The notes beneath the pieces are model-generated. The model saw only the letters and a list, made by a program, of their open reading frames with translations. It made no database searches and was not told where the DNA came from. DNA of 7,611 nucleotides from DASQDT01 sp036380435 (lineage in GTDB: Bacteria; Acidobacteriota; Blastocatellia; Pyrinomonadales; Pyrinomonadaceae): NCBI GenBank assembly GCA_036380435.1, contig DASVES010000304.1:1-7611 (forward strand), in the 5' to 3' direction. Positions 1 to 6,374 of the stretch are shown here, piece by piece. The position numbers and the translations under genes are program-made. The first letter of the stretch is position 1. Each line of letters opens with the position of its first letter.

Positions 1-72
1 GCGCAGCTCGAAGTGCTGCTCGTCCTCGTCGTCGTCGTGATGTTCTACATTTACGGCAGGAAAAAACCCTGA
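1..72 (+). CDS. C-terminal end of a membrane-anchored protein (partial)
   Basis: Reading from base 1, 23 codons run to a TGA at 70-72 and give a tail of the form AQLEVLLVLVVVVMFYIYGR followed by KKP. This is one strongly hydrophobic segment of about 16 residues with a short basic end, so it looks like a C-terminal transmembrane helix whose positively charged tail stays in the cytoplasm. The gene begins outside the window, so the family cannot be named. A perfect 38-bp inverted repeat starts 6 bp after the stop and separates it from the convergent VWFA gene. The evidence is the open frame running in from the edge, its membrane-helix composition and the well-placed stop and hairpin. Confidence 0.6.
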   Translation, partial: AQLEVLLVLVVVVMFYIYGRKKP

Positions 73-78
73 CCCGTT

Positions 79-163
79 AAAAGCCGTGAATCGTCAATCG
101 TCAATCGTCAATCGAAGAAGGCAGTTTCGATTGACGATTGACGATTGACGATTCACGGCTTTT
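79..163. repeat. Heptamer-built perfect palindrome, element 1 (unit TCAATCG)
   Basis: Bases 79-116 are perfectly complementary to 126-163, a 38-bp stem without a mismatch around a 9-nt loop. Inside the left arm the unit TCAATCG occurs three times in tandem (94-114), preceded by a TGAATCG variant (87-93). The right arm carries the reverse complement. Total length is 85 bp. It fills the gap between two convergent genes almost completely. It shares its architecture, but not its sequence, with the elements at 2675-2757, 5064-5191 and 6375-6488. Confidence 0.9.
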
Positions 164-166
164 TTT
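79..166. terminator. Probable bidirectional terminator between convergent genes
   Basis: The 38-bp stem of element 1 is followed on the + strand by a run of seven T (160-166), and on the - strand by TTTTAA (from 82 down to 77). It therefore has the stem plus T-tract layout of an intrinsic terminator in both directions. It lies between the TGA of the + strand membrane gene and the TAA of the - strand VWFA gene, whose stop codon (165-167) overlaps the T-run. The stem is far longer than a usual terminator stem, so termination may be one use of a repeat that arose for other reasons. Confidence 0.65.
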
Positions 167-1097
167 ATCTGACCTTGATGCGCGCCGGCTGCTGCGCCTT
201 GACGCGCACGTTGATGCCGTCGTCGGCGATGACGAGGAGGCGGCGGTCGTCGTAGGGCGAGGCGCCCATGGGCGTGTAGGCGAGCACGTAACGGTTCTTA
301 CGCAGCTCGTCGCAGATCGACTTGGCGGCCTCGCGCGGCTCCTCCACGGTGAGGATGCGCCCGCCCGTGCCTTCGACAAGTTGCTTGACGACCTGATTGG
401 GCTTGGGCCGGTCGCGGCGGAGCGCGCCGCCCGTGCGGTCGGGGATTTGCAGAGCGTAGACGGTCACGTCCTGCTTCTGTAGTTCGGCGAGTATGTCGTC
501 GAAGCGCGTCTTGCTGCCGCGGTCGAGGCCGTCGGCGACGAGCACGACGACGCGCTTGTTGTAGGAGGCCGAGAGCGGGCGCAGGGCTTCAGTGAGGACG
601 GTCGCGAGCGCGTCGAACAGACGCGGCTCGCCGCGCTTGCGGAAGAGCTGGAGGTTCTTCTCGATCTCCTCGGCGTTGTCCGTCCACTCCACGACGATCT
701 CCGGCGCCTCATCGTAGCCGACGATCATCACCTGATCGCCCTCGTAAATCTCGTAGGCGAACTCGCGCGTCGCCTGCGCCAGCTTCTCCACGTCGGCGCG
801 CAAGCCGAGCGAGTTGTCCACGAGCAGCACGATGCGCGCCGGGTCGGGGTCGGGCGCGAAGCTCTGTATCTTCTGCTCCATCCCGCCGTCGTAGAGCGCG
901 AGGTCGTGCGCGGCGATCTCGTCGTCCGCGCCGTCGGCGCGCGCGGCGAAGACGTTGAGCGTCGTGCCGCGCTCGGACGCCGTCGAAGCGCCCCCGCCCG
1001 ACTGCCCCGGACGACGACCGGCCTGCCCACCCGCCACCCCCGCCAGCACGAGTGTCGCGATGAAGACCGCGAGAATAACTTTGGTGAGCGCGCGCAT
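165..1097 (-). CDS. Secreted VWFA-domain protein of acidobacterial type
   Basis: The product is 310 aa. Residues 1-26 look like a signal peptide: basic MRALTK, a hydrophobic stretch to about residue 23, and a likely signal peptidase I site after AGGQA. A Gly/Ser-rich linker and a short beta-rich domain (about 45-86) follow, then a von Willebrand factor A fold (about 87-300) with the strand RIVLLVDNS, an ADGLDRGSK loop and several alternating helix/strand segments. The metal site is not canonical. DxSxS is D94-N-S96-L-G98, and the usual Gly-Thr loop reads GEPRLFDAL, while D189 of ADG is kept. The family is abundant in Acidobacteriota and usually of unknown role; an extracytoplasmic binding or assembly function is inferred. 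It starts 42 bp after the fmdB-like gene and is probably cotranscribed with it. A G-rich stretch about 12 nt upstream of the ATG is the only ribosome-site candidate. Confidence 0.8.
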   Translation of the reverse strand: MRALTKVILAVFIATLVLAGVAGGQAGRRPGQSGGGASTASERGTTLNVFAARADGADDEIAAHDLALYDGGMEQKIQSFAPDPDPARIVLLVDNSLGLRADVEKLAQATREFAYEIYEGDQVMIVGYDEAPEIVVEWTDNAEEIEKNLQLFRKRGEPRLFDALATVLTEALRPLSASYNKRVVVLVADGLDRGSKTRFDDILAELQKQDVTVYALQIPDRTGGALRRDRPKPNQVVKQLVEGTGGRILTVEEPREAAKSICDELRKNRYVLAYTPMGASPYDDRRLLVIADDGINVRVKAQQPARIKVR

Positions 1098-1139
1098 AAA
1101 ATTTGTTCGCCCCCCCGGCCGCTCGTCGAGTCAGAACTC

Positions 1140-1514
1140 TCAGGCGCCCGCAGGCGTGTCTTTCCCCTTCTTACCCTTCGGCTTCTCCGCCCCCGCCTTC
1201 GCGCTCTCCTTCGGCGCTTCCGCTGAGGACTCGCTCTTCGAAGATGAAGATTCACTCTTCTCCGCCGGGGCCGACTCCTTAGACTCCTTCGCCTCTTTCC
1301 CTTCCTTAGCCTCCCCGGTCTTTGCGTCCGACTTCTTGGCAGCGTAGTCGGTCACGTACCAGCCCGAGCCTTTGAACTGGAACCCGCTGCGCGACCACTC
1401 CTTTTCGAGACGGCCGCCGCACCCGGCGTGGCGAGCAAGCGGCTTGTCGGAAATCTTCTGCATCACTTCGACGTGCGCGTTGCACTTCCGGCAAGTGTAT
1501 TCGTAAATGGGCAT
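1140..1514 (-). CDS. FmdB-family zinc-ribbon protein with a charged low-complexity tail
   Basis: The product is 124 aa and opens with MPIYEYTCRKC, the hallmark of the FmdB/putative regulatory zinc-ribbon family, whose members are small and mostly of undefined function. Residues 1-57 form the ribbon and a conserved GFQFKGSGWYVTDY segment. The zinc ligands visible are C8, C11 and C32. The second knuckle reads RHAGCGG, so H29 may stand in for the usual cysteine of CPxCG. Residues 58-124 are almost only Lys, Ser, Ala, Glu and Gly, probably disordered. The start is the only ATG that gives the family N-terminus. It lies about 50 nt downstream of a strong promoter at 1566-1594, with an AGAGG about 16 nt upstream as a weak ribosome site. 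It heads a likely two-gene unit with the VWFA gene. Confidence 0.88.
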   Translation of the reverse strand: MPIYEYTCRKCNAHVEVMQKISDKPLARHAGCGGRLEKEWSRSGFQFKGSGWYVTDYAAKKSDAKTGEAKEGKEAKESKESAPAEKSESSSSKSESSAEAPKESAKAGAEKPKGKKGKDTPAGA

Positions 1515-1565
1515 CGGCTTCGGTTTCGGACCTCTTTGGATAAGCTTCTATTTATACGTCGGCAA

Positions 1566-1594
1566 ATTATACGAACCAGTTTTTTTGCTTGCAA
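1566..1594 (-). promoter_or_regulatory. Sigma-70-type promoter of the fmdB-VWFA unit
   Basis: On the - strand a -35 box TTGCAA (1594-1589) and a perfect -10 box TATAAT (1571-1566) are separated by exactly 17 bp. Transcription would start near 1559, giving a leader of about 45 nt before the fmdB ATG at 1514. The same TTGCAA box with a 17-bp spacer recurs at 2766-2794, which supports both. Confidence 0.7.
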
Positions 1595-2024
1595 CCGCGG
1601 CCAACATTTGATGCAAAGTTTGGCAGCGGGCGTGCGCCCGCGCAGCGTGGGGTCTGAAGAAAAATCTCTCGTGAGCGAAGTTTTTTGTCTCGCTTCGGAA
1701 CGCATCCGAAGTTGAACCGAACCTCAAACATGGTTCAGGATGAACGAACCGGGAGCCAAGCCGCTACGTGTCAGCACCTTACCTATGGTTGATTTAAATA
1801 CGTACAAGAAAAGGACTTAGGCGGCTCTATTTAATGCGCCCGTGCAACCGGAAGTGTCTCTCATCCATCATACTCCCGGTTTCGATAAAGGCTGCTCTTT
1901 GGCAGACATGATCGCTTCCACCATGCGTAGCCCCCAAGCTATGCGCTCGCCTCGCAAGGATTGTGAGCGCAACTGAAGATGGCTCCCGAGAGGGTCACCC
2001 GAAGCACATGGAGAACGAATCAGG
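1595..2024. other. Gene-free, lower-GC interval with several hairpins; possible structured leader or non-coding RNA
   Basis: No open frame with a ribosome site or family likeness is visible on either strand. Base composition is visibly less GC-rich than the flanking genes. Short perfect or G-U-containing stems are numerous: 1626-1631/1636-1641 (GCGGGC, 4-nt loop), 1693-1699/1705-1711 (CTTCGGA, 5-nt loop), 1759-1764/1821-1826, 1846-1851/1876-1881, 1924-1931/1938-1945 (one G-U interior pair) and 1943-1950/1963-1970. The last two share bases 1943-1945, so they cannot both form fully. A CCC-GAGA-GGG hairpin with a GNRA-type loop follows at 1985-1994, just before the transglycosylase gene. This could be a long 5' leader, an independent small RNA, or the remains of an inserted element. 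I cannot match it to a known RNA family by eye. Confidence 0.35.
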
Positions 2025-2666
2025 ATGCACTATACCCGGCATATTCCCCTCTATCGGTCTTTTAAGTTTCTGTCTTTTGCATTCATCGCTCTTTTCACAC
2101 TGGCGAGCTTCACCGACACCTCTCTGACGCGCGCGATTGCGCCCGCCGTCGAAGCGAGCGCCGCCGCGATTGATCTGGAGAACTTCATCCCGGCCGATAT
2201 CCCCTCTTCCGGCGACCGCGACCTCGACAAGATCATCTACCGCGCCGGCCTCGACTACGGCGTTGACCCGCGCCTCCTCCACGCGGTGATCTGGCAGGAG
2301 TCGAAGTACAAGCCCTCGGCCGTCTCCCACGCCGGCGCGCGCGGCATGATGCAGCTCATGCCGGCCACTGCCAAGCGGTTCAAGTGCGAAGACACGACCG
2401 ACCCGGGCCAGAACATCAAGGCCGGAACGAAGTACCTGCGGTGGCTCCTCAAGCGTTTCGACGGCGACGTGGTGCTCGCGCTCGCCGGCTACAACGCGGG
2501 CGAAGGCTCGGTTGACAAGCACAACGGCGTGCCGCCCTTCAACGAGACGCAGAAGTACGTCCGCATCATCACGGGTCGCTACGGCAAGTCGCGCCACCCC
2601 GTCTACACGCCCGAAGTGGCGCGCGTCGAGTTCCGCCTGCTGCCGCAAGTCGCGCAGGCCGAATAA
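2025..2666 (+). CDS. Secreted lytic transglycosylase (SLT/GH23 family)
   Basis: The product is 213 aa and cleaves the MurNAc-GlcNAc bond of peptidoglycan in the periplasm with 1,6-anhydro product formation, as known for this family. Residues 1-30 are a signal sequence or anchor (basic to K14, hydrophobic FLSFAFIALFTLASF). The SLT domain runs from about 65 to 200. IWQESKY carries the catalytic glutamate E92, followed by GARGMMQLMPATA (104-116), then NIKAGTKYL (130-138) and ALAGYNAGE (152-160), all standard GH23 blocks. There are no LysM or other wall-binding repeats, so this is the minimal form. The ATG at 2025 gives a proper signal sequence; GGAG at 2010-2013 is a weak, distant ribosome site. 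Its promoter is not obvious, and the 510-bp interval upstream may contain a long leader. It stands alone, followed 8 bp later by a palindromic element. Confidence 0.92.
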   Translation: MHYTRHIPLYRSFKFLSFAFIALFTLASFTDTSLTRAIAPAVEASAAAIDLENFIPADIPSSGDRDLDKIIYRAGLDYGVDPRLLHAVIWQESKYKPSAVSHAGARGMMQLMPATAKRFKCEDTTDPGQNIKAGTKYLRWLLKRFDGDVVLALAGYNAGEGSVDKHNGVPPFNETQKYVRIITGRYGKSRHPVYTPEVARVEFRLLPQVAQAE

Positions 2667-2674
2667 CGAAATCT

Positions 2675-2757
2675 AAGAGGTCAGAGGCCGGAGGTTAGAG
2701 GTCAGTGAAAAGACAATGTGTCTTCACTGACCTCTAACCTTTTGCCTCCGACCTCTT
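2675..2757. repeat. Heptamer-built inverted repeat, element 2 (unit AGAGGTC)
   Basis: The left arm has four heptamers in phase: AGAGGTC (2676-2682), AGAGGCC (2683-2689), GGAGGTT (2690-2696) and AGAGGTC (2697-2703). An inner perfect stem of 18 bp pairs 2692-2709 with 2723-2740. After a 3-nt internal loop an outer stem (AAGAGGTC and GAGGC, one mismatch) pairs 2675-2687 with 2745-2757. The element starts 8 bp after the transglycosylase stop and ends 8 bp before the -35 box of the next promoter. It has no long T-tract, so it is not a textbook terminator. Confidence 0.85.
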
Positions 2758-2765
2758 TCCCTGCT

Positions 2766-2794
2766 TTGCAACGCGGGGCGCGCTTCGATATGAT
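2766..2794 (+). promoter_or_regulatory. Sigma-70-type promoter of the GAF/AAA+ regulator gene
   Basis: TTGCAA (2766-2771) and TATGAT (2789-2794) are spaced by 17 bp, the same -35 box and spacing as the fmdB promoter. Transcription would start near 2801, leaving a GC-rich leader of about 130 nt. Near its end the leader has a small hairpin CCGGA/TCCGG (2890-2894/2901-2905) 8 nt before the AAGGAG ribosome site. Confidence 0.6.
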
Positions 2795-2933
2795 TTGCGC
2801 CCGGTTGTCAAAGACCCTCCGGCGCGCGCGAGCCGGCCGGCACGGCCGTGTTCTCTCCTCGAACTCTTCCACCGACATTTCGAAGCGCGCCGGACTTTCA
2901 TCCGGGGAAAGTTAAGGAGAGGAAACGGACGCT

Positions 2934-5057
2934 TTGTCCACGCAACTGCCCATGCCCACCACCGCGCAGACGCTCTCTCTGGAGCGCAAGATCAGGATGC
3001 ACGAGGCGCGCGAGGCCATCATCAACCGCCTCGCGCCCGACATCCATTCGGAGATCGACCTCGACCGCTTCCTGCGCGCCATCGTCGCCGAACTCGGCCG
3101 CATGATGGAGGCCGACCGCTGCGACGTGATCCAGATCGTCGAGGGCGTCGAGCTACGCATCAGCCACGAATGGCGCGAGGGCGAAGACGTGCCGTCGAGC
3201 CTCGGCGTCTCCATCCCCGTGGACTTCGCACAGCTCTCCGAACGCTTCGACCTCACGCAGCCCATCCGCATCGACGACACCTCGCCGCACGGCACGGACG
3301 CGCGCCTCGGCCTCCTGCCCGCCTCCCTCGGCACGCGCTCGCTCCTCGTCGTCCCCGTCGTCTTAGACGGCCGCGTGCTCGGCCTGCTCGGTCTCCACAT
3401 GACGCGCTCCGTGCGCCTCTGGCTTGATGAGGAAGTCAGATTCCTCCAGTCTATCGCCCGCCAGATAGCCGTCGGCTACCAGTACGCGCGTCTCTACACG
3501 GACACGCAGCGCGAGGCGAGCCGCACGCGCGCGCTCCTGGAGATCGCCAACATCATCAACGCCCGCTCCGACTTCGGCGAGGTGACCTCGCACGTCCTTG
3601 AGCGCGCCGTCTCGCTCGTCGGGGCCGACTACTGCGCCCTCGGCGTCGTCGAGCCGTCGGGCAAGTCCATCAGCCTCGCCGCCTTCAAGGCCGCGCCGCA
3701 CTCGACCACCTCTGGCGTGCGCCAGCTCATCGAAGCGCACGGCCGCTCCATCGACATCACGGCCTTCCCCGCCATCACCGACCTGCTCGCCGAGGGCAAG
3801 ACCCTGACGCTCCTCGACACGACGCTCCCGCCGCCCGTCCGCTTCGTCTTCAACTCCACGCTCGGGGGCCGCGCCGCGCTCATCGCGCCCGTCCGCATCG
3901 GCGAGCAGACTTTCGGGCTGTTGGGGTTTGTCTGGGGCGGCGAGCGCGTGTCGTTTGACGAGCACGACATCTCGCTCGTCGAAGGCATCGCCCTCCAGAT
4001 CGGCACGGCGCTCGAACGCGACCAGCTCTCAGCCGAGGTGATGCGCCTGAGAAGCGTTCTTCACGAGCGCCACGCCGAAGACCGCATCATCGGGCAAGCG
4101 CCCAGCATCCGCCGCGCCATCGAGCTGGCACTTAACGTCGCCGACACACAGACCACCGTCCTCATTCAGGGCGAGAGCGGGACGGGGAAGGAACTCCTCG
4201 CCAACCTCATCCACTTCAACTCCAAGCGACGCGACCGCCCATACATCAAACTCAACTGCGGCGCCATTCCCGAGACGCTGCTGGAGACGGAGCTGTTCGG
4301 ACACGAGCGCGGGGCGTTTACGGACGCGCGCGCGCGCCGGCGGGGGCGCTTCGAGGAGGCGGACGGCGGCACGCTCTTTCTCGACGAGATTGGTGAGATG
4401 AGTCCGTCGGCGCAGGTGCGTCTGCTGCGCGTCCTTCAGGACGGCGAGTACACGCGCGTCGGCGGCGGCGACGTGTTGCACGCGGACGTGCGTGTGCTCG
4501 CCGCGACGAACGTCGATCTGGAGCGCGCCGTCGAGGAAGGCAGTTTCCGCCGTGACCTCTTCTACCGCCTGTCGGTGTTCCCCGTCACGCTTCCACCTTT
4601 GCGCGAGCGGCCCGGCGACGTGCAGCCGCTCGTCATCCATTTCCTCGAACACTACAAGCAGAAGACCGGCCGCTTCATCTCCGGCATCTCGAAGCAGGCG
4701 CTCACGGCGCTCACGGGCTACGACTGGCCCGGCAACGTGAGGGAATTGGAGAACGCCGTCGAGCGCGCCGTCATCATCGCCTCGGGCCGGCAGATCGAAC
4801 TCGACGATTTGCCAGAGGCCATCGGCCGCGTCGTGCGCGAGGAGCGAGCCAGCACCCGCCGCGAGCGCGAGCGGGCCGCGAGCGAGGGCCGCCGCGTGAA
4901 ACTGGAGATCGAGGTGCCCGCCACGGTCGAGGAAATCGAGCGCCGGGCCATCGAGGCCACACTCGACTACACGGGCGGCGACAAGACGCGCGCCGCCCGC
5001 GCCCTCGGCATCGGCCGCAAGACGCTCTACCGCAAGCTCAAGGAGTACGAAGGATGA
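2934..5057 (+). CDS. Sigma-54-type transcription activator with two GAF domains, AAA+ ATPase and Fis-type DNA-binding domain
   Basis: The product is 707 aa. Two GAF sensor domains (about 25-170 and 195-360) are joined by a helix near 175-200, with no receiver domain. This is the FhlA-like plan of direct small-molecule or gas sensing. A coiled linker (about 360-385) leads to the AAA+ domain: Walker A GESGTGKE (413-420), Walker B GGTLFLDEIGEM (478-489, D484/E485), an AATN sensor block, FRRDLFYRL with the arginine-finger region, and GYDWPGNVRELEN. The sigma-54 contact loop reads GAFTDA (460-465) instead of GAFTGA; its threonine is kept. A basic linker precedes the Fis-type helix-turn-helix (668-707, ending RKTLYRKLKEYEG). 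The start is TTG at 2934, chosen because AAGGAGAGGA lies 10-14 nt upstream and an in-frame TAA sits at 2913; ATG at 2952 is an alternative. Its ligand and targets cannot be read from the window. Confidence 0.93.
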   Translation: MSTQLPMPTTAQTLSLERKIRMHEAREAIINRLAPDIHSEIDLDRFLRAIVAELGRMMEADRCDVIQIVEGVELRISHEWREGEDVPSSLGVSIPVDFAQLSERFDLTQPIRIDDTSPHGTDARLGLLPASLGTRSLLVVPVVLDGRVLGLLGLHMTRSVRLWLDEEVRFLQSIARQIAVGYQYARLYTDTQREASRTRALLEIANIINARSDFGEVTSHVLERAVSLVGADYCALGVVEPSGKSISLAAFKAAPHSTTSGVRQLIEAHGRSIDITAFPAITDLLAEGKTLTLLDTTLPPPVRFVFNSTLGGRAALIAPVRIGEQTFGLLGFVWGGERVSFDEHDISLVEGIALQIGTALERDQLSAEVMRLRSVLHERHAEDRIIGQAPSIRRAIELALNVADTQTTVLIQGESGTGKELLANLIHFNSKRRDRPYIKLNCGAIPETLLETELFGHERGAFTDARARRRGRFEEADGGTLFLDEIGEMSPSAQVRLLRVLQDGEYTRVGGGDVLHADVRVLAATNVDLERAVEEGSFRRDLFYRLSVFPVTLPPLRERPGDVQPLVIHFLEHYKQKTGRFISGISKQALTALTGYDWPGNVRELENAVERAVIIASGRQIELDDLPEAIGRVVREERASTRRERERAASEGRRVKLEIEVPATVEEIERRAIEATLDYTGGDKTRAARALGIGRKTLYRKLKEYEG

Positions 5058-5063
5058 TGGATG

Positions 5064-5191
5064 AGGGCAAGGGGGAAAGGGGAAGGGTTAAAGGGTAAAG
5101 GGTAAAAGTAAGGCGGAAGCCAGCATCTTTCATTGTCCTTCACTTTTGCCTTTGCCCCTTACCCCTTCCCCTTTCCCCTTTGCCTTTTGCC
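5064..5191. repeat. Heptamer-related purine/pyrimidine inverted repeat, element 3 (unit AAAGGGT)
   Basis: The left arm (about 5065-5113) is nearly pure purine plus T, with GAAGGGT (5082-5088), AAAGGGT (5090-5096), AAAGGGT (5097-5103) and AAAAGTA (5104-5110). The right arm (about 5137-5191) is the imperfect complement, rich in CCCCTT and TTTGCC. The arms pair over roughly 40 bp with several 1-nt bulges, leaving a loop of about 23 nt (5114-5136). It starts 6 bp after the regulator's TGA (5055-5057) and ends 8 bp before the -35 box of the ytxH-like gene. The 7-bp rhythm is less strict than in the other three elements because of single-base insertions. Confidence 0.75.
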
Positions 5192-5199
5192 TTCAATCA

Positions 5200-5229
5200 T
5201 TGCACCGCTTCGCGCGCTTTTGTTATAGT
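5200..5229 (+). promoter_or_regulatory. Sigma-70-type promoter of the ytxH/DUF948 operon
   Basis: TTGCAC (5200-5205) and TATAGT (5224-5229) are separated by 18 bp. The -10 box matches the consensus at five of six positions and the -35 box resembles TTGCAA of the two other promoters. The start would be near 5236, about 75 nt before the ATG at 5312. Confidence 0.5.
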
Positions 5230-5311
5230 TTGCGAAGCGCTTAAGAGACTTTGTTCATACTAAATGTGCCGGGGAGGCCGGTGGGTTTGCTTCCCCGCGA
5301 AAGAGGTCGCC

Positions 5312-5719
5312 ATGTCACAGCAATTACAGCGCAGGCGTGAGAGGGAATCCGACCTGTCGAAGCAGACCGCGTGCTTCGTTCTGGGCGGAGTTGTGGGGGC
5401 GGTCGTGGCGTTGCTGCTCGCCCCGAAGTCGGGGCGCGAGCTGCGGACGGACTTGGCCGACGTGACGCGCAAGGGCGTTGACCGCACGCGCGAGACGGCC
5501 GCCGTGGCGCGCGAGCGCGCCGGGGAATACTACGACGTCGCCTCGCAGCGCGCGGGCGAACTCGCCGGCTCGGTGCGCGAGGCCGCGTCGCGGCGCGGCG
5601 AGCATTTGTCGGCCGCCATCGACGCCGGCAAGCGCGCCTATCTGGATGAGAAGCGCCGCACGGAATCGGGCGCCATCGAGGCCGCGCCCACTTATTACGA
5701 GGAAGGCGGCAAAGGCTGA
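5312..5719 (+). CDS. YtxH-like membrane-anchored helical protein
   Basis: The product is 135 aa from the ATG at 5312. This start is chosen over an in-frame ATG at 5264 because AAGAGG (5301-5306) lies 5 nt upstream, while the upstream start would add 16 unlikely residues and has no ribosome site. A basic N-terminus (QRRRERES) is followed by one membrane segment, CFVLGGVVGAVVALLLAP, ending in PKSGRELR, the signature of the YtxH/gas-vesicle-like family. Residues 45-110 form an amphipathic Ala/Arg/Glu-rich helix with an irregular 11-residue-like rhythm, and the end is acidic. YtxH of Bacillus belongs to a general-stress operon with a DUF948 protein (YtxG). Here too the next gene, 13 bp on, is DUF948-like. 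Exact function is unknown; an envelope or stress role is inferred. Confidence 0.85.
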   Translation: MSQQLQRRRERESDLSKQTACFVLGGVVGAVVALLLAPKSGRELRTDLADVTRKGVDRTRETAAVARERAGEYYDVASQRAGELAGSVREAASRRGEHLSAAIDAGKRAYLDEKRRTESGAIEAAPTYYEEGGKG

Positions 5720-5732
5720 AGCCCCACACGAT

Positions 5733-6290
5733 ATGTTCCTCGCATTCCAGATGAGCGCGAACGACCCGGCGTTCTGGACGATGATGATGACGATCATCAC
5801 GGCCGTCTCCTTCGTCGTCATCGCCGTCGCCATGACCGTCATCGCGCTGGCGGCGCGGCGCGTCGTCACGACGGTGGGACGCGTCGAGCAGCGCGTGGAG
5901 CCGCTCATCGGGCGCGTCGGCGCGCTCACCGAGCAGGTGCGTGAGGTGGCCGAGCAGGTGCAACTGATGTCGGGGCACCTGACGACGGCCACGATGCACT
6001 TCTCCGAGTCGATGGCTTTAATCAAAGAAGAGGTGCGCGAACTCAAGGAGGTCGTCGGCCTCTCGGCCGAGACGGCCCGCGACCACGTCGAGCGCATCAG
6101 CCGCTCGATAGACCAGACGCACGAGCAGTTAATGGGCACGACCGTCTTCATCCAGTCGAAGCTGGTGGCTCCGGCCAGAGAGATGGCGGCGATTATGGCG
6201 GGGGTGCGGCGCGGTCTGGAAGTGCTCGTAGCCCCCTCCCCGAAATCAATCGACCAGACCTACGCGGAGGACGAGATGTTCATCGGCTGA
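5733..6290 (+). CDS. DUF948-like single-pass membrane coiled-coil protein
   Basis: The product is 185 aa from ATG 5733, or 179 aa from ATG 5751; neither has a clear ribosome site, and the short 13-bp gap to the preceding stop suggests translational coupling. Residues 18-41 are one membrane helix (MMTIITAVSFVVIAVAMTVIALAA). A long amphipathic stretch (about 45-155) follows, with repeated VEQRVE, LTEQVREVAEQVQ and ELKEVV patterns typical of coiled coils and methyl-accepting-like or DUF948 proteins. The C-terminus is conserved-looking and acidic (YAEDEMFIG). The closest known context is ytxG-ytxH of Bacillus, with order reversed here. The reading frame is also open upstream through the ytxH-like gene in another frame, which is a GC-driven shadow. 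A Rho-independent terminator follows 33 bp after the stop. Confidence 0.78.
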   Translation: MFLAFQMSANDPAFWTMMMTIITAVSFVVIAVAMTVIALAARRVVTTVGRVEQRVEPLIGRVGALTEQVREVAEQVQLMSGHLTTATMHFSESMALIKEEVRELKEVVGLSAETARDHVERISRSIDQTHEQLMGTTVFIQSKLVAPAREMAAIMAGVRRGLEVLVAPSPKSIDQTYAEDEMFIG

Positions 6291-6323
6291 AAATCTCCGA
6301 AGCCTTAACCAGAGCGCGACGCG

Positions 6324-6374
6324 CGCCCGGGCCAAAATCTCCGCAAGCGAGACGACGGCCCGGGCGTTTTATTT
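6324..6374 (+). terminator. Rho-independent terminator of the ytxH/DUF948 operon
   Basis: CGCCCGGGCC (6324-6333) pairs perfectly with GGCCCGGGCG (6357-6366) around a 23-nt loop and is followed directly by TTTTATTT (6367-6374). It is a classical intrinsic terminator and ends transcription before the heptamer element that begins at 6375. Confidence 0.88.

Noticed and set aside
1730..1792. A 20-codon frame MVQDERTG... in the intergenic region
   Set aside because: It has no ribosome site, is very short and lies in hairpin-rich sequence; coding cannot be supported.
1700..2000. Possible group II intron remnant or c-di-AMP-type riboswitch
   Set aside because: I find no domain V-like hairpin, no intron boundary consensus and no match to the riboswitch core, so the region is reported only as structured and unassigned.
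5276..5290. GG...GC pair resembling a sigma-54 promoter before the ytxH-like gene
   Set aside because: The spacing between GG and GC is 11 instead of 10 and the flanking consensus is poor.
5478..5732. Upstream extension of the DUF948-like frame through the ytxH-like gene
   Set aside because: The extension is Arg/Pro/Ala-rich out-of-frame sequence without family likeness; the YtxH frame is the coding one there.
6290..6347. Direct repeat AAAATCTCCG followed by AAGC or CAAGC at 6290 and 6334
   Set aside because: A single 10-bp repeat close to a terminator is too short to interpret as a target-site duplication or an attachment site.
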